Positions 24,191 through 36,785 of a stretch of DNA of 64,000 bases are shown one piece after another. Numbering within the stretch: the first letter of the stretch is position 1; each line of letters begins with the position of its first letter. This DNA is from Corythucha ciliata. Taxonomy: Eukaryota; Arthropoda; Insecta; Hemiptera; Tingidae. The position numbers and the translations under genes were made by a program. The stretch lies in the NCBI GenBank assembly GCA_038030265.1, contig CM075943.1, positions 24,552,001 through 24,616,000 on the forward strand. Reading direction: 5' to 3'. A model generated the notes under the pieces. That model was not told the origin of the DNA. It did not search any database and saw only the letters and a list, made by a program, of their open reading frames with translations.

Positions 24191-25629
24191 CATAGGCGTA
24201 GCCAGAGGAAGCCGGGATGACCAGTTGACCTTCACTGGACTCGAAGTCGTAGTGGAACAACAGCGCACCTCTGGATATTACCATCTAAAAGTACAAATCA
24301 TACAAACGGTCACGACCGATGTCGTGGGGTTCCCTAATTTAAAAAATGTTTCAAAAGATTTTTCTAGCAAAGTAATAATAATAATAAATACAATTTTGCT
24401 GGACTGGATCAAGGTCTGGTTCACTAAGAAATCAATTTCTGGGATTTCGCACTCTAAAATGAAAATTCGTGGATTTTTCTCGTCAAAAAGACATTTTCGT
24501 GGATGTGTGACACACTATAAAATCATTTCGCTCACTTAACAAACAAAACAAATCTGCCAGTTTTTGTAGCTGAGGGATGGCGTCATTTAAAGAGACCAAT
24601 TTCGCTCACTGAAAACCCATTTTTGCAAATGTGACTCGTCACTAAAAAAGAACGATTTCGCGTTTTTTTGCCTAAAAGTCGTGTTGCTAAAAACCAATTT
24701 AGCGTCTGTTTGTTTGCTGAAAACACAATTTCATGGGTTGGCTATAATTCAAAACCAAATTTTGTTGCATGCCTGGCTCAAGAAAAATTGTTGTGGATTA
24801 CTTGTGAACCCCTCAATTTCGCGGAATTGCCTAATTCAAAACCACATTTACGTGGTTTAGCACACTAATTCGGCCTCGCACTAAAACGCAAATTCCATGG
24901 AGTTTGCTTGTCGCTATACTGAACCAATTTTGCGGACTTTGGCAGACTAAAGCGCTAATTTCGTGGTGTTTTCTCGCTGAAGAACTAAACCCGTAATTTC
25001 GTGTGTTTTGGACTTGCTGAAAACCAAATTTCGTGGGCGTTGGGTTTGCGCTGAAACCCCAATTTCGAGGGCTTGGCTCATCTATTTCTCACAGATTTGG
25101 CTCATGCACTACAAAAACTATTTTCTTAAATTCCCGTATCAAGCCCGTTAAGCCCGTATCAAGCCCGAGATCCACCAAAATATCAATTTCATGAGCCCCT
25201 TCTGTACCAGACTTCCTGCGATCTTCTCAGAAAAGCTGTCATTTCCTAAGATCATGAACTTCGCGTTTGTTCAAGACTTTGCAGTTTACGCTGGGCTGCG
25301 AGTTCCTGACAGGGACCGCTTCGTCTCTATGTATACCGGAAGAGTCCAATTTGGCGGACTAAATTACCGTAGTTACCATCCTAGGAGACGAAAATTCCAA
25401 GTTTATTTTTCCAAGAATATCACTAACTGGGCGAAAAATTGGCAGTTATTGAACGAAAACCCCTTAATAGAATGCAATAACGAAATTTTTTTTCGTCTAA
25501 CGACCCCTTAACTGTGCTAATTCAGTTTCTGGCGTCGACTAGTCGATTTCTCGCGCCGGACCGGACGCATCTGACTTACGTTCTCACGTAAACTGCCCAC
25601 CCCTAGATCAAAGGCTGGCTACGTCCCTA
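24191..25629. mobile_element. Non-autonomous hAT element 3 (CATAGGCGTAGCCAG ends)
   Basis: Left terminus CATAGGCGTAGCCAG and right terminus CTGGCTACGTCCCTA are imperfect inverted repeats of the CAGGGGCGTAGCCAG type. The flanking octamers ACGTGAAC and CAGTGAAC agree at six of eight positions, as expected of an old 8-bp duplication. The interior is a type A degenerate array (about 34-40 bp units with CAATTTCGTGG and TTGGCTCAC words). No transposase. Confidence 0.7.
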
Positions 25630-25639
25630 CAGTGAACTA

Positions 25640-28085
25640 ACGATTTTTCCACTTTTAGCCAAAAAATTAGCGTTTTTTCTCAATTTTATGCACGAATTGG
25701 CGTTTTCTCAATTTCACCGGAGAATGAGCGCTTTTTACTCATTTTAGTTGTTAATGTGAGTTTTATCGATTATAGTCGGCATGAATTAGCAATTCCTTTC
25801 ACATTATCCGTGAATTTTAGCTCTTTATATCATTTTAAACCGTGAATGTACTCAATTTTGGCGATGAGTGAGCTCTTTTTCTTCATTTTAGCCGCAAATT
25901 AGCGATTTGCCTCGTTTTTAGCTGCGAAGTTGCCCCAGGAAACAGTAAATTTCCGGTTGTTTAAAATTTGAGCTATGATTTAGCAATATTCCTTAATTTT
26001 ATCCACGAATTCGCGTTTTTCTAAATTCTATCCGTCAATTGAAATTGCTCAATTGTAGCTCGAATGTGCGTTTTTTTCTCAATTTCAGCCACTAATCAGT
26101 GCTTTTTCTCATTTTAACCGAGAATCAGGATTTATCTCTATCTAGGCCGCGAATTAGCTCCCCCCTTCCCTTAGCCCAATTACTTTGAGCCCCCGCTTAA
26201 AGACGGCACTGCCCGCGGGGTAGATATATAGCCTCCCACGCTTGCGCCCTGACGAACAACTGCAAAATAGTGACATTTTGGAGGCAAATTTCAGCGAAGT
26301 TTAGAACTTCCTGTCGGAAACTCACGATACTGCACCGTTTCACGATTTTGTAAGTTTCGGGGATTTTTTAGTTTAGTGAACGGGGAATTTAGACAATGGT
26401 GTCAACGCCACGACAGCGCCCTGACAAATAGCCGCAAAGTCACAGCATTTTTAGGAGACAAGGGAAGTTTCCTAGGTTTTTTAGCAATTGGCTTTCCTGG
26501 CTTAAATTAGGCAATTTCCACGGCTTAATTCAACAGAATTGCAAAAGTTTGAAGTCTATTGGTCTGACGACCCCGACAGCGTCCATGGCCTCACGAATAG
26601 CAGGATTATAAGCGCCAAGCATTGTGTTTGAAATGTCTGGTCCTAAAGCCATACAGAGCACGAATACCCAAAATATTGGAAGTTCCACGGCCTAATATCC
26701 ACAGTAATGCGACTTTTCCTGTCTTAATTTCCTCAAAAATTAAAGTTTAGGGCCTTAATTATATTAATTTTAGCAAAATTGCGAGTTTTGGGGCCTTTTT
26801 TTCTGGCAGCGAAACTCTGGCTAACCGGCCTTAGCGCAAAGCCTGATAAATTCCCACAAAGTAGGAAGTTTCCTGACTGGATATCCACGCGATGGCCGAA
26901 ATTTCGGTGAATTTACCAGTTTAGAGTCACAAGCAAATGACCGCGGTTCCTCTTTTCTAGCTGTGAATTAATGGATTTTGTCAAATTGCTCCGTAAACAA
27001 TCGTTCGTTTTTATTTTAGAAGTGAATGAGCGATTTGTCTCAATTTCAGCCTGGAATTAGCGCACGGTCTTTCTCAGTTTTAGCCATGAATTAGTGTGTC
27101 TTATCAAATGTATCCGACAAATAAGTGTTTTCCCCTCAATTTCAGCAGCGTGTTACCATATTTTCTCAATGTTAGCCTCGAATTAGCGTTTTTCTTCACT
27201 TCTCAGTCATGTGGATTAGAGATTTTTCACCTCCATTTCCGAAAATTAGCGCTATTTCTCAATTTTAGCCTCGAGATATCCCCTAGTTGCAGTTGCGAAT
27301 TATTTATTAATTACCTCTCTCAGCCCCGAATTAGTGGGCCTCCTAATCCGCGAATTATCGTATTTCTCCATTTTATAGCTGTGAATGATATTTTCTTGCC
27401 AACTTATGCCGCGAAATAACGCATTTCTACAATTATAGCAGCGAATAAGCTTTTTTTCCCTCAATTTTAACGGGGAATAAGCGGTTTGTCTCTGTTTTAG
27501 CCGTGAGTGAGCGTGTTTCCGTGGCGTAGAGTTTTCCTCAATTTTGGCAGCGCTTTTTTACTGTTTTTGCCGGGACTTGGCACTATTTCTCACCGTAGCC
27601 GCCAAATGTTATCTTAATTTTAGCGGTGAATTAGTGGATTTTCTAAAAATTGATCCACGAATCAGCGACTTTCTTTTTTCAGTTGCTATATTACGCGCTT
27701 TTTGCCGCGACTTGAACCTTAACTCTATTTTCAGCCGCGGATAAGCGTTTAATTTCCTTTTTAGGTGGAAGTAATTAGCAGTTTTCTAAGTTGTACCCGT
27801 GAATTAGGAGGTTCACTAAATTTTCGCCATGAATTAGTGACTTTTTCATGTTATATGTGTACGTGTGAGTTAGCGCTTTTACTCAATTTCAGTCCCGATG
27901 TTACCTCGAAAGACCTCTGGAATGGGCGTTTTTTCAATACTAGTTGAGGGTTCTGAGAGATTGATTGCTGTTTTTACTTATAGCTGCGACTGAAAAAGTT
28001 TCGTGGGTCAGAAATTATTCGTAAATCTATTTTTTAAGGTTTATTTATGCTGAAATAGAGCATAAATCGTGAACCGTTCGTAAAA
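25640..28085. repeat. Degenerate ~29-33 bp tandem repeat array, type B
   Basis: Long run of diverged units near CTCAATTTTAGC + CGTGAATTAGCG + T-run. It is clearest at 25640-26170 and 26930-27950. The middle (about 26250-26930) carries a different, longer-period motif around CCTGACAAATAGCCGCAAAGT. The same unit fills the second half of the hAT elements at 30114-31951 and 33790-38179. Open frames across it are accidental. Confidence 0.7.
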
Positions 28086-28089
28086 TACG

Positions 28090-28339
28090 AATTGCACGCT
28101 GGATTTTTAAAAACATCCGGTCACTACCAAGGAACATATGTTTTTAAAAAACCAGCATGCAATATAACTTCAAACATTGCATCGTGTGAACAGGGCTTTA
28201 AGCCCACACGGTGCAATGTTTGAAGCTATATTGCACGCTGGTTTTTTAAAAACATATGTTCCTTGGCAGTGACCGGATGTTTTTAAAAATCCAGCATGCA
28301 ATTTAGCTTCAAACATTGCATCGTGTGAACAGGGCTTTA
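28090..28339. mobile_element. Two abutting copies of the TTCACACGATG MITE
   Basis: 28090-28201 is a left-truncated copy and 28199-28339 a complete one. They meet at a shared CTTTAAGCCC junction. Both match the element at 4628-4775. Confidence 0.8.
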
Positions 28340-30105
28340 TTTTCTACTGAAGCTCTCCAATAATAAAATAATAAAGGATAAACAGATGAGCTATTTAGAG
28401 GCATGAAAAGGACATACATGGGATATTACGTTGCGGAAAATGCTCGTTTTGGCGGGATTGCAAATATGCCAACGTTTGTTAATAAATAAAAAATATTTCT
28501 GAAGGGTTTTAAATTTTTATTTATTTTATTTACGTGGAAGGATTGATACGCCTCATCGAAAGAAAATATTTTTGGAAAATGTGAAACTTCCTCATTGCGG
28601 GTCAAGGAATCATCTGTGCAGCTCCATCTTCAACAGTCCATATTTCATAGTAGGTGCCATCTTCTTAGGGGGGGGAGGTTGAAACCCCCAAAACCCTCCA
28701 ACTGGGCTGCAACTGGATGGTATTGGTACCGTTGATATTCTTCTGTCCATGTGCCAATTCACCGGTATACTTTTCTCCCGAATCGGACATTCATGCAAGT
28801 TCCCCATTTTAGCCACGAATTAGTTTATGTCCGCAAATTGCAAATTAGCGATTTTCCCCAAAATTTCAGCCGTGAAATAGCGTTTTATGCTACTTTTGCA
28901 GTGATTTAGCATTCTATTCCTTTTTTACACACGAATGAGCGAGTTTTCGCAATTTGAGTTGTGAATTTGCCATTTTTGTCAACCTGAAAGCATGTTTTTT
29001 TTTTTTTTTTTTTTAATATACAGGGTGTTTCAGAACTTTACGGCATCCTTTTGCAGGCTTATTCCTGACCTGAAAATATAACGATTTGACGAAATAAATG
29101 TTAGTCAAAAACAACTTCCCACAAAGATACGGGCGTTTTTGTATTTTTATGAAAATGTTGACGATTTTTCCGTCAAAAGTTCAATTTCTGGAATTTTACT
29201 TGTCCAAAATGCATTTATGACCACATTTTCGGAAATCTCATGAAAAGTCCCATAGGATGCAACCATTTTTATTCGAAATAATTGACTATAAGACTGACAG
29301 TCGGCAATCTAAGCGGGAGGCAATTATCCGGTATTACAAGCTGCCCCCTAAACGCTTAATGATTTTACCCTTTTTGATTTTGGCTAGGAAACTCCAATTT
29401 CACCGAAAGTTGCCCCATTCAATAAGATTCAAATTTATGTATTACAATTTGTTGATTCCTCCAACAGAATTAGAGTTAATTCACTTTTAATACAAAAAAT
29501 CAAGCATAAATACATAACTGACAGTTCACACTTCCCATTTCTTCAAGAAGTTTCAGCCGGCCAAACGCGGTTTATTTAGGTCACAAACAAAAGAGAAAAG
29601 AATCTTCTGAACTAAAAATATTGAAGCACTTCTTTTCTGTTGGTGCTCTCTGGACCTCCCATGTTCAATTTTGTTAATTTAGTGAGACTTTTTGTTTGAT
29701 TTTATCTATTGCTCAACAAAAATGGTCCTTTACTCTTTGTGTGAGAGTGCGCCGTGGGATGAGTGGGTCGCATTTGCGTGGATTCAATATGCGGTGGTTT
29801 TGAAAAACGTGGGTCGCCTGGCCGAGGGTTCGCATGGGTCCCTCGTGGCTTGGGAACTGGCTGGGTCCATTTTGCAGTAAGCCTCGCGCAACGCGGAGTG
29901 TTGACACTAAGCGAAACAATTAAGGCGAGTAAAGCTAGGAAAGGTGAGCCACCAATTTGGGCGACGCAACCATGCCAAGAGGAATAGTTTTTCCGAGCCG
30001 GGGAAGTCCCAGGCCTTTTCATTGATGTTAATGGCATTAAAGAAGAAGAAGAAAAGAAAAATGGACGTCGCCGTCGGTTATGGAGCAGAGAAATATTTCT
30101 AAGAG
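28340..30105. other. Intergenic, type B units and unassigned repeats
   Basis: A short run of type B units lies at about 28800-28990, then a T-run. CAGGGTGTTTCAGAA at about 29021 resembles a transposon terminus, but I found no matching inverse. 29870-29960 shares CGCGCAA and CACTAAGCGAAAC words with 31990-32140. No gene supported. Confidence 0.4.
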
Positions 30106-30113
30106 GTAAATAC

Positions 30114-31951
30114 CATGGGCGTAGCCAGCGAATCAAAAACGCAGATTTCGTGGGGCAGCTGCCCACCCCCAAAATTCCAAAAATATTTTCTCTGTTCTGG
30201 CTAACAGAAACACAAATTTATTATATTTCGCTCCGTAAAACCTTTTTCTCACTAAAAAAACAACACATTTTCGCACATCGGTTTCACCAAAAATCAAAAA
30301 TTCCCGGATGTTTGTTGCTGACAAACCGATTTCGAGGGTCGGCTTAACTTGGAAATGCCATTTTCGCAAGGTTCAACGCGATTTCGTGTGTTTTGGGTTA
30401 GTTCAAATCGTGTTCAGCCCGCTGTGCCATCCAGACTTATGGTGGGAGAGGAAATGCCAGCTCTGCTTACCGTTTCAGGTCTAAAATTTAAAGTTTAGCT
30501 CCAAAAGTATCGCTTTTCGGGTGGAGGAGGGGAGTTTCAGTTTTTCGACATAAAATCCGAAATAGAAGGCTTCAAACGACAGTTTTCCAGCAGATATTTA
30601 CTTTTCGACGGATAGTGCAAATTTAGTCTCTGATGGCCGTGAATTGGCGCGATTCCAACCTCCAGATTCTGTTATAAGCCTGCAAAAAGGCAATAATGTA
30701 TCTGTTATTTTCGCCAGTGAAGATGCCCACAGGCGTGGATCAGCAGCTTTTCCTCAAAAGGAGTTGCACGGAATCCCCCCCCCCCCCGCCATTTTACTCG
30801 TGAACGAGAACTATTTGTAGCGTCGAATAGTTCATTTTTCCTTAATTTTTGGTGAAACTGAGTGCTTGTTCTTAATTCTACCTCGAACTATAGCCTATTT
30901 TCTTCATTTTAAGCGTAAAAAGGTCTCAAAAAACCATGAAATAACGCATTTTTGATTTACTATTTTAATTACGGCCAGCACTGGGCATTGCCTATATGAA
31001 CCTCGAATAGGTGCGTTCTGTCAATTTCAGCTGCAAAAGAACAGTTTTTCCTCAATTTAACCGGTGAATGAATGCTATTTCTCAATTTTAGCCACGACAC
31101 CAATCAACAACAAACGGTGACAATAATTTTGCCAATTCGTTTTCTCTCAATTTTATCCGCAAAGTGCTTTTAATCCCAATCCTGCCTTGAGCAATTCCCC
31201 CCCCCCCTCAAATTTCAGCAGTGAATAGGTCGTCCACATAATCCTCATGTTAGCGAATTTCATTAATTTTAGTATCGCGAACCTTGAAATAGGTGCTTTC
31301 CTCAATGTGCCTTAATTTTAGCCGAAAATAAGCACTTTTTCAAAAATGGATGTGCTAAGTCGCGCTCTTTCTCGATTGTACCTGCAAACTTGCTATATAT
31401 AAGTATGAAAACAGTCAATTAGCACATTTTCGCAATGTTCACCGAGATGTTGGTTTGAGAAACCACGGACTGGTGCCTTCTCTCAATTTTACCTGCGTGA
31501 ATGAGCTCCATGTCTTAATTTTAGCTGTGAATTGGCGTTTTCCCTCAATTTTAGCCACAAATGAGCGATTCTTCTCAATTCTACAATGAACGAGCAATTT
31601 ATTTTGTCAATTTTAGCCGTGAAAAGAGCACTGTAAACCGTGAATTAGCGCATTTTCTGAATTTCGGCCCGGACTTTGGATCGCGAAACCTCAAATTGGT
31701 GTGTTTTTTCAATTTCAACCGCGAGTAATGAGATTTATTTCTCAAGTTGAACGTGAATCAGCGCTATTTCTCAATTCTAGCCGTGAATGGGTGTTTTCCC
31801 TGAGTACTAGCCGCAAAATGTCCTTTTCATGGATTTCATCCGTGAACGAGCACTTTCTCTCAAGACGTGCGCACCCCCCCCCCCCTACAACTCTGAATCC
31901 GAGTGCCTAGCTGGCTGCCCACCCCTTGTTCATGGGCTGGCTACGCCCCTG
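30114..31951. mobile_element. Non-autonomous hAT element 2, perfect 8-bp TSD
   Basis: Starts CATGGGCGTAGCCAG and ends CTGGCTACGCCCCTG, flanked on both sides by GTAAATAC, an exact 8-bp target duplication, the hAT hallmark. The first ~300 bp hold type A units; most of the rest (about 30780-31870) is the type B array. There is a C-run near the right end and a conserved CTGGCTGCCCACCCC subterminal block. No transposase is encoded. Confidence 0.85.
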
Positions 31952-31959
31952 GTAAATAC

Positions 31960-33781
31960 ACCGTTGATTTTTCACAGCGAGACAAAGGGGCGTCCCCACT
32001 AAGCGAAACAAGAAGGGTGAAACACTTTGATGCGCACTAAAAAGCCGACAACGGTTGGCTCACCTCGAGACTGCCTCGCGCAATGTGTTTCGGGGTGAAA
32101 CATCCGTCTACATTACGCGAGACTGTTTCGCGAGTAAGTTTTGCGCAGTGTAAAGGAGTGATTTAATGGTTTTATCTTTGAAATTTAATGTTAATTTCCA
32201 TTCTTTCTTAAGCTGCGTTTACAATTGAGAGTTACATTTGTGCGTTTACATTTGAGAGCTCAACTCGCCAATCTAAACGGGCCAGATAGTTCTCCCCCTC
32301 CCCCTGTCGCCTGCCCAAACCTGGCACTCTCAGAGAGTTCAACTCTCGAGATTCTCTCACGTTTGAAGAAGTTAGAATGTCACCATTCAAGTTGACTATT
32401 CGGCTGAACGAGAGAGGCCTTATGTATTTCTCGAACTGTTCAGCTGTTGAACCAGAAATTGTAGGTACGTCGTCGAGTCGTTTGGAACATGTTCGGAGCA
32501 GAGTTGTTCTGGGGCCAGCCAATAAAATGTAAGCTGATTACATGTTTATTGGCTGGTCCCACTGAAACCACGTAGACATAATAAAAAGACAATTTTGTGC
32601 CATTTCAGTGGTGTGCTTCATTATTACGTGCGACGAAAATTGTTGGACTTATGGCAGTTTGCTTGAGGAAAACCAGCGATGCGTTAATTGTGAAAGGAAC
32701 TCGCAATGGATATCATTCCACTTCTCTCTTGGAGTGCTCAATGTGTGTACTCAAAAGAAATGTGACCTCAGAAAATAATCAAACTTCGCGCACAACAAAC
32801 ACAGCAGCTGTTATGGGCACACTATCCATTGGCGGTGGTTTTTCCCAGCGTTATGGAGATACCATCCATATCTAGCGACACTAAGGCACTATAAAACACG
32901 AGTACTGCAACACGGAAATCGGCGCCATGCTTGGTCCCTCACATGATTATAATTGTCCTTGCTCCTGATCTCATTGACAAGTAATATTTTTTGATTTATT
33001 TCGATCGCGTTCCGCGTTTGTTTACTGTTACGATGACAATTTTTTCATTCATTATATTTTGTTTACCCTAACAACTGAGGGACCAAATATGGCGCTGAAA
33101 TCCGTGTTGCAGTACCTGTGTTTTCAAGGTCCTCTAGCGACACTTGAACAAGATTGAATCGAATCTGGACGAGCCATTGAACGAAGCGAAGTTCGTTGTG
33201 TGACTCATTCTTTGTATCATCTTTAGATGAGAAGAGTATTAAAATGACAAGATTTAGTCCAGTCAAAAGGGAGAATTGGTCGGGACAAACGCATAAAAGT
33301 AGTTTTGTCAACGGATCTTATGTTTCTTGGGGTGATGAATCCGAATCTGAACTTTGCCAACAAAAATCGGTCGGCTGCACGTCGAAAATCGCAAAAAAAA
33401 AACTGGAAATTTTCTTACTTTTTATACTCAATCGGTTGTACCTCTGGAACTAAGTACTTTTCGATGATTGCGCTCCTTTGCATTTTTGAAATAGACTAAG
33501 TTTACGACTATTTAAGCCCAATTGTATCTCCGTACGACTAATGGTTCCTGAGATATGGCCCGTCAAAAATTGACCATTTTCTGCCGCTGACGGAAAATTA
33601 GCTGGAGCCTGAAGCTGGAAAAACTGATAAACGCTTGGCAATCTCTTTCAGATACACATCCTTCCATTTCCTAAAAAAATCCTGAACATTCCGCGTCGGG
33701 TGTTGGCACTGCACGATCTCAAAATTGGATTTGAGGGCCCTTTTGTTCGATTTGGTGAAATAACTCTGAGACCATCGGTGT
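31960..33781. other. Intergenic, small hairpin and repeats
   Basis: No gene supported. At about 32513-32556, GGCCAGCCAATAAAATGTAA pairs with TTACATGTTTATTGGCTGG. Around 33330-33370 there is sequence similar to about 46060-46110 (TTGGCAAAGTTCAGATTCG-like), a dispersed repeat. Confidence 0.4.
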
Positions 33782-33985
33782 AGACTAATCATGGGCGTAG
33801 CCAGCGGTGGGCAGGGGTGGGCAGTTGCCCTCCACTAGAATCAAAAGCGCAGATTTCGTGGGGCAGGTGCCCACCCCCAAATTCTATCAAAAAGTTAAAA
33901 TTCAACACTTTTTTAATGATTAAAACTTTCGCAGGAATTGCTCAGCATCAGAACCAATTAATCGAATTTCGCCTACTAATGCATA

Positions 33986-34269
33986 TGTTATTCGCAATGG
34001 CCGAATTCGCCCATTGCCCGATAAAATTACCCACAACGCGTTGTGGGCAGTGCGAAATGCTCACAACGCGTCGTGGGTAATTTTATTCGCCCAATGGGCG
34101 GAATGAAATACCCATAACGCGTTCTGGGTAGTTCATTTTACTCAATATCCGAAATAAAGGTTAGGGTGAGTCTATTTCGCGTCGTGGGTATTTCAATTTT
34201 ACCCACAACGCGTTGTGGTCACTTCGATTCACCCGCAACGCGTTGTGCGCATTTCGAATTACCCACAAA
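33986..34269 (+). repeat. Left terminal inverted repeat of the Ginger element
   Basis: Pairs with 36533-36785. It contains repeated ACGCGT-centred palindromes, including one full ACCCACAACGCGTTGTGGG near 34030, spaced irregularly at roughly 25-90 bp. It has one more palindrome block than the right end. Confidence 0.8.
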
Positions 34270-34419
34270 GCAGAAACAGAAGCACCCCCCCCCCCACACA
34301 CACGCGCAGGGCTCCATTGCACTAGATAATTTCACCAAATGGAATGAAATGATAATTTAACACGATAAATATTTCAAGAAACAAAATAAATATATTATGA
34401 AAACAAAGAAACAAATTTA

Positions 34420-36418
34420 TTTATTCGCACATGAAGTGCTCCCATGGCATTTTGAATTGCACTTAACTTTCTTTTTCACACAAGTACAAGAATTTGTTCT
34501 GCACGATTTTGTGCAGTTGCACCTCACATGGCCTTGCTTAGAACCTGAGGACAACATGGCTTCTCGGCGCAAACTGATCGTTCCTGATCTCGGCACATCC
34601 TCGAGGCGTAAAAAAGTTTTAGGAGCCATCTGAAATTCATTTCGGCTGTAAAGCTTCTCAAAGTGGCCATGCTGTGATCCCAGAACGTAGAGATCGTTTT
34701 CCTTTCTCTCCATTACTATTGCCATGACATTTCGAGGTGCGGGTCTTCCTCGATCAACATCTGGAATGTCGACCAAAACGTTGTCGCCGACGGATGCAGG
34801 CGAATACTTTTTTTTGAAGTTTGAAGCATTTTTTCGGCTTGTTGCTCCAAACTGTGCTTCGATACTTCTCTATGAGAAACAATTGTTTTGTTATTCATGC
34901 ACAACAGACACAAATGGAGCCTCCAAATCGATGACTGCCGAGCACTTCAAATGAAACGTCTGCTTACATTCAATGCATGTTTCACATTTACCATAGTTTT
35001 CACCGCAAATGTAACAAGACTTCGCAGTCACACAGCACTCGTCTGAAAAACTCGGAGTTTCCACGAATTCTGTAGGGGACATTTCATCTGTTCCACTGAT
35101 TTCGCCATCGTTATCCACAACCATCATCTCTTCACTGTCACTTTTATGTGCCGAAAGTTGCTCCTCCATTTCCTCTTCGGTACCTATGGATGTAATCGAC
35201 AGCTTCTCGGCTTATTAAAATTTCGTCGTGCAGACCGCTTTTCATGGGTCTTCCGAAAAGAGCCTCATATGGCGTTCGTCTAATCCCTGTGTGGTAACTT
35301 CGGTTTTTGGAGCATTGCACATATCTAAGGCCCGCAGCCCATGCTCGAGTTTTGTTATCTGTCATCCATGCAACCAAGCTATCGCGAACGTCTTGGTTTG
35401 CTCTTTCGACTGATCCCTGGCTCTGTGAATGTCGAGGTTTTCCGCGTACTAGCTTTACGCCTGACTGCTCAGCCAACTTTTGAATCACCTAATAAAGAAC
35501 ATATTTTTACTACAAATTGATTCTTAAATAGAAATAAATCCGTTATACGCACTTGGTTGTAGAATTCACGACCATTATCACTGTGCAAAATATTTGGGGC
35601 TCCAAATAAACAAAAAATATCTGTCAAGGCTTCAGCGACTTCTTCAGCTGTCTTGGTTTTCAAAGGGCGCAGAATCAGGAATTTCGTTAAATGATCTTGG
35701 TAGTTCAAGATAAACTTGAACTCCCCGTCGGGTTCAGTTTGCATATCAATAAGATCAACCTGAATGACATTTCAACGTAACGATTATATTTTTAAAAAAT
35801 GAATAGTACGTTTATAATAAAATGCACTATTAATCAAATTAATTTTTCACCTGGCATCGTGAATTAAACGCAGACATAACCATTGGACGTACGATGAATC
35901 CTTTGGACCGAGATTTTTTTTTCAGAGCACAGGAATGGCACAAGCTCAAGAAGATATTTATGACCTGGATGATAAATGTATTGCTTATTGATTGCCAGTC
36001 ACATATTTTGCCAGTCACATATTGCACGCAAGTTTTTGGTATTGTGACAGTTACTGACCTGTCTTGTAATGTTACAAAATTTTCTTTTAAGTTCAGCTTC
36101 CATAGCTTTTTCCTTCTTGTGGCCAATTTTGAGGTGAGCGGCTTCCAACTCGTCGTACATCTCTCCAATCCGACAAAAACAAACGATGTTGGAACCAGTT
36201 TCTTCAGTGAGCTTATCTTCTTGGCCCATCATCAAAACATCGAAACGTTTAAGCCTTCGGTAGTCCTTAGCTGACAGCGGTAAACCATTTTTCCTTCTTT
36301 TTTTGGCTTCTTTTGTTTCGTCTACCAACTCTTGGTACCGCTCATCTGTATAGAGCAGTGAACGATCTTTTTTCTCCTCAATAACTTTTTTGAGTTTGTC
36401 GTAAAACTCCTCCCGCAT
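34420..36418 (-). pseudogene. Ginger/KRBA2-like integrase-transposase, frameshifted
   Basis: Starts at MREEFYDKL (ATG at 36418). Readable exons are 36059-36418, 35851-35964 and 35553-35759, joined by GT-AG introns in phase 0, then 35488 downwards. Landmarks: an H2C2 zinc-binding region (AHLKIGH, then CHSC), the integrase core with acids in VDLIDM, HSDNGREF and GSVERAN (the D,D,E triad), a PHD-like CYICG...CETCIEC segment, and a Cys-rich tail ending SCANK. The order matches proteins annotated as KRAB-A domain-containing protein 2-like. Frame breaks near 35200, 34915 and 34820 (the last in an A-run) separate the core from the C-terminus, so this copy probably makes no full protein. An intron at one break is possible. 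Confidence 0.8.
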
Positions 36419-36532
36419 TGCAAACAACGAAATAATACACAGATACAACGAGAACACACGAGTCAACCGGTTCGAACTGCAAGTTATCGCTTGTCTTATC
36501 AGGCAAGACACAGATGCCGGGTGGAAATCGCT

Positions 36533-36785
36533 ATGTGGGTAATTCGAAATGCGCACAACGCGTTGTGAGTAAAATCGGAATACCCTCAACGCGAAATAGG
36601 CTCATTCTAACCTTTATTTCGGCTATTGAGTAAAATGAATTACCCAGAACGCGTTATGGGTATTTCATTTCGCCCACTGGGCAAAAAAATTTAGCCACGA
36701 CGCGTTGTGAGCATTTCGCACAGCCCATAACGCGTTGTGGGTAAATTTTTCGGGCAATGGGCGAATTCGGCCATTGCGAATAACA
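36533..36785 (-). repeat. Right terminal inverted repeat of the Ginger element
   Basis: Inverse of 33986-34269 with the outermost 40 bp almost unchanged. It carries the same series of CGCGTT palindromes. The coding ATG lies about 115 bp inside it, so it may also hold the promoter. Confidence 0.8.

Larger units (their letters stand above)
33986..36785 (-). mobile_element. Ginger/KRBA2-like integrase-type DNA transposon
   Basis: 2800-bp element with ends TGTTATTCGCAATGGCC and GGCCATTGCGAATAACA and a 4-bp target duplication CATA (33982-33985 and 36786-36789). The 5'-TGT...ACA ends, short duplication and retrovirus-type integrase match the Ginger group of cut-and-paste elements. Terminal inverted repeats are about 284 bp (left) and 253 bp (right), each rich in the palindrome ACAACGCGTTGT. 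The coding region is on the minus strand and frameshifted. Confidence 0.85.

Noticed and set aside
25191..25511. 106-codon open frame inside hAT element 3
   Set aside because: No domain recognised, and it lies in repeat-derived sequence of a non-autonomous element.
29021..29500. Transposon with CAGGGTGTTTCAGAA end
   Set aside because: Only one end was seen; no inverse terminus or target duplication could be found by eye.
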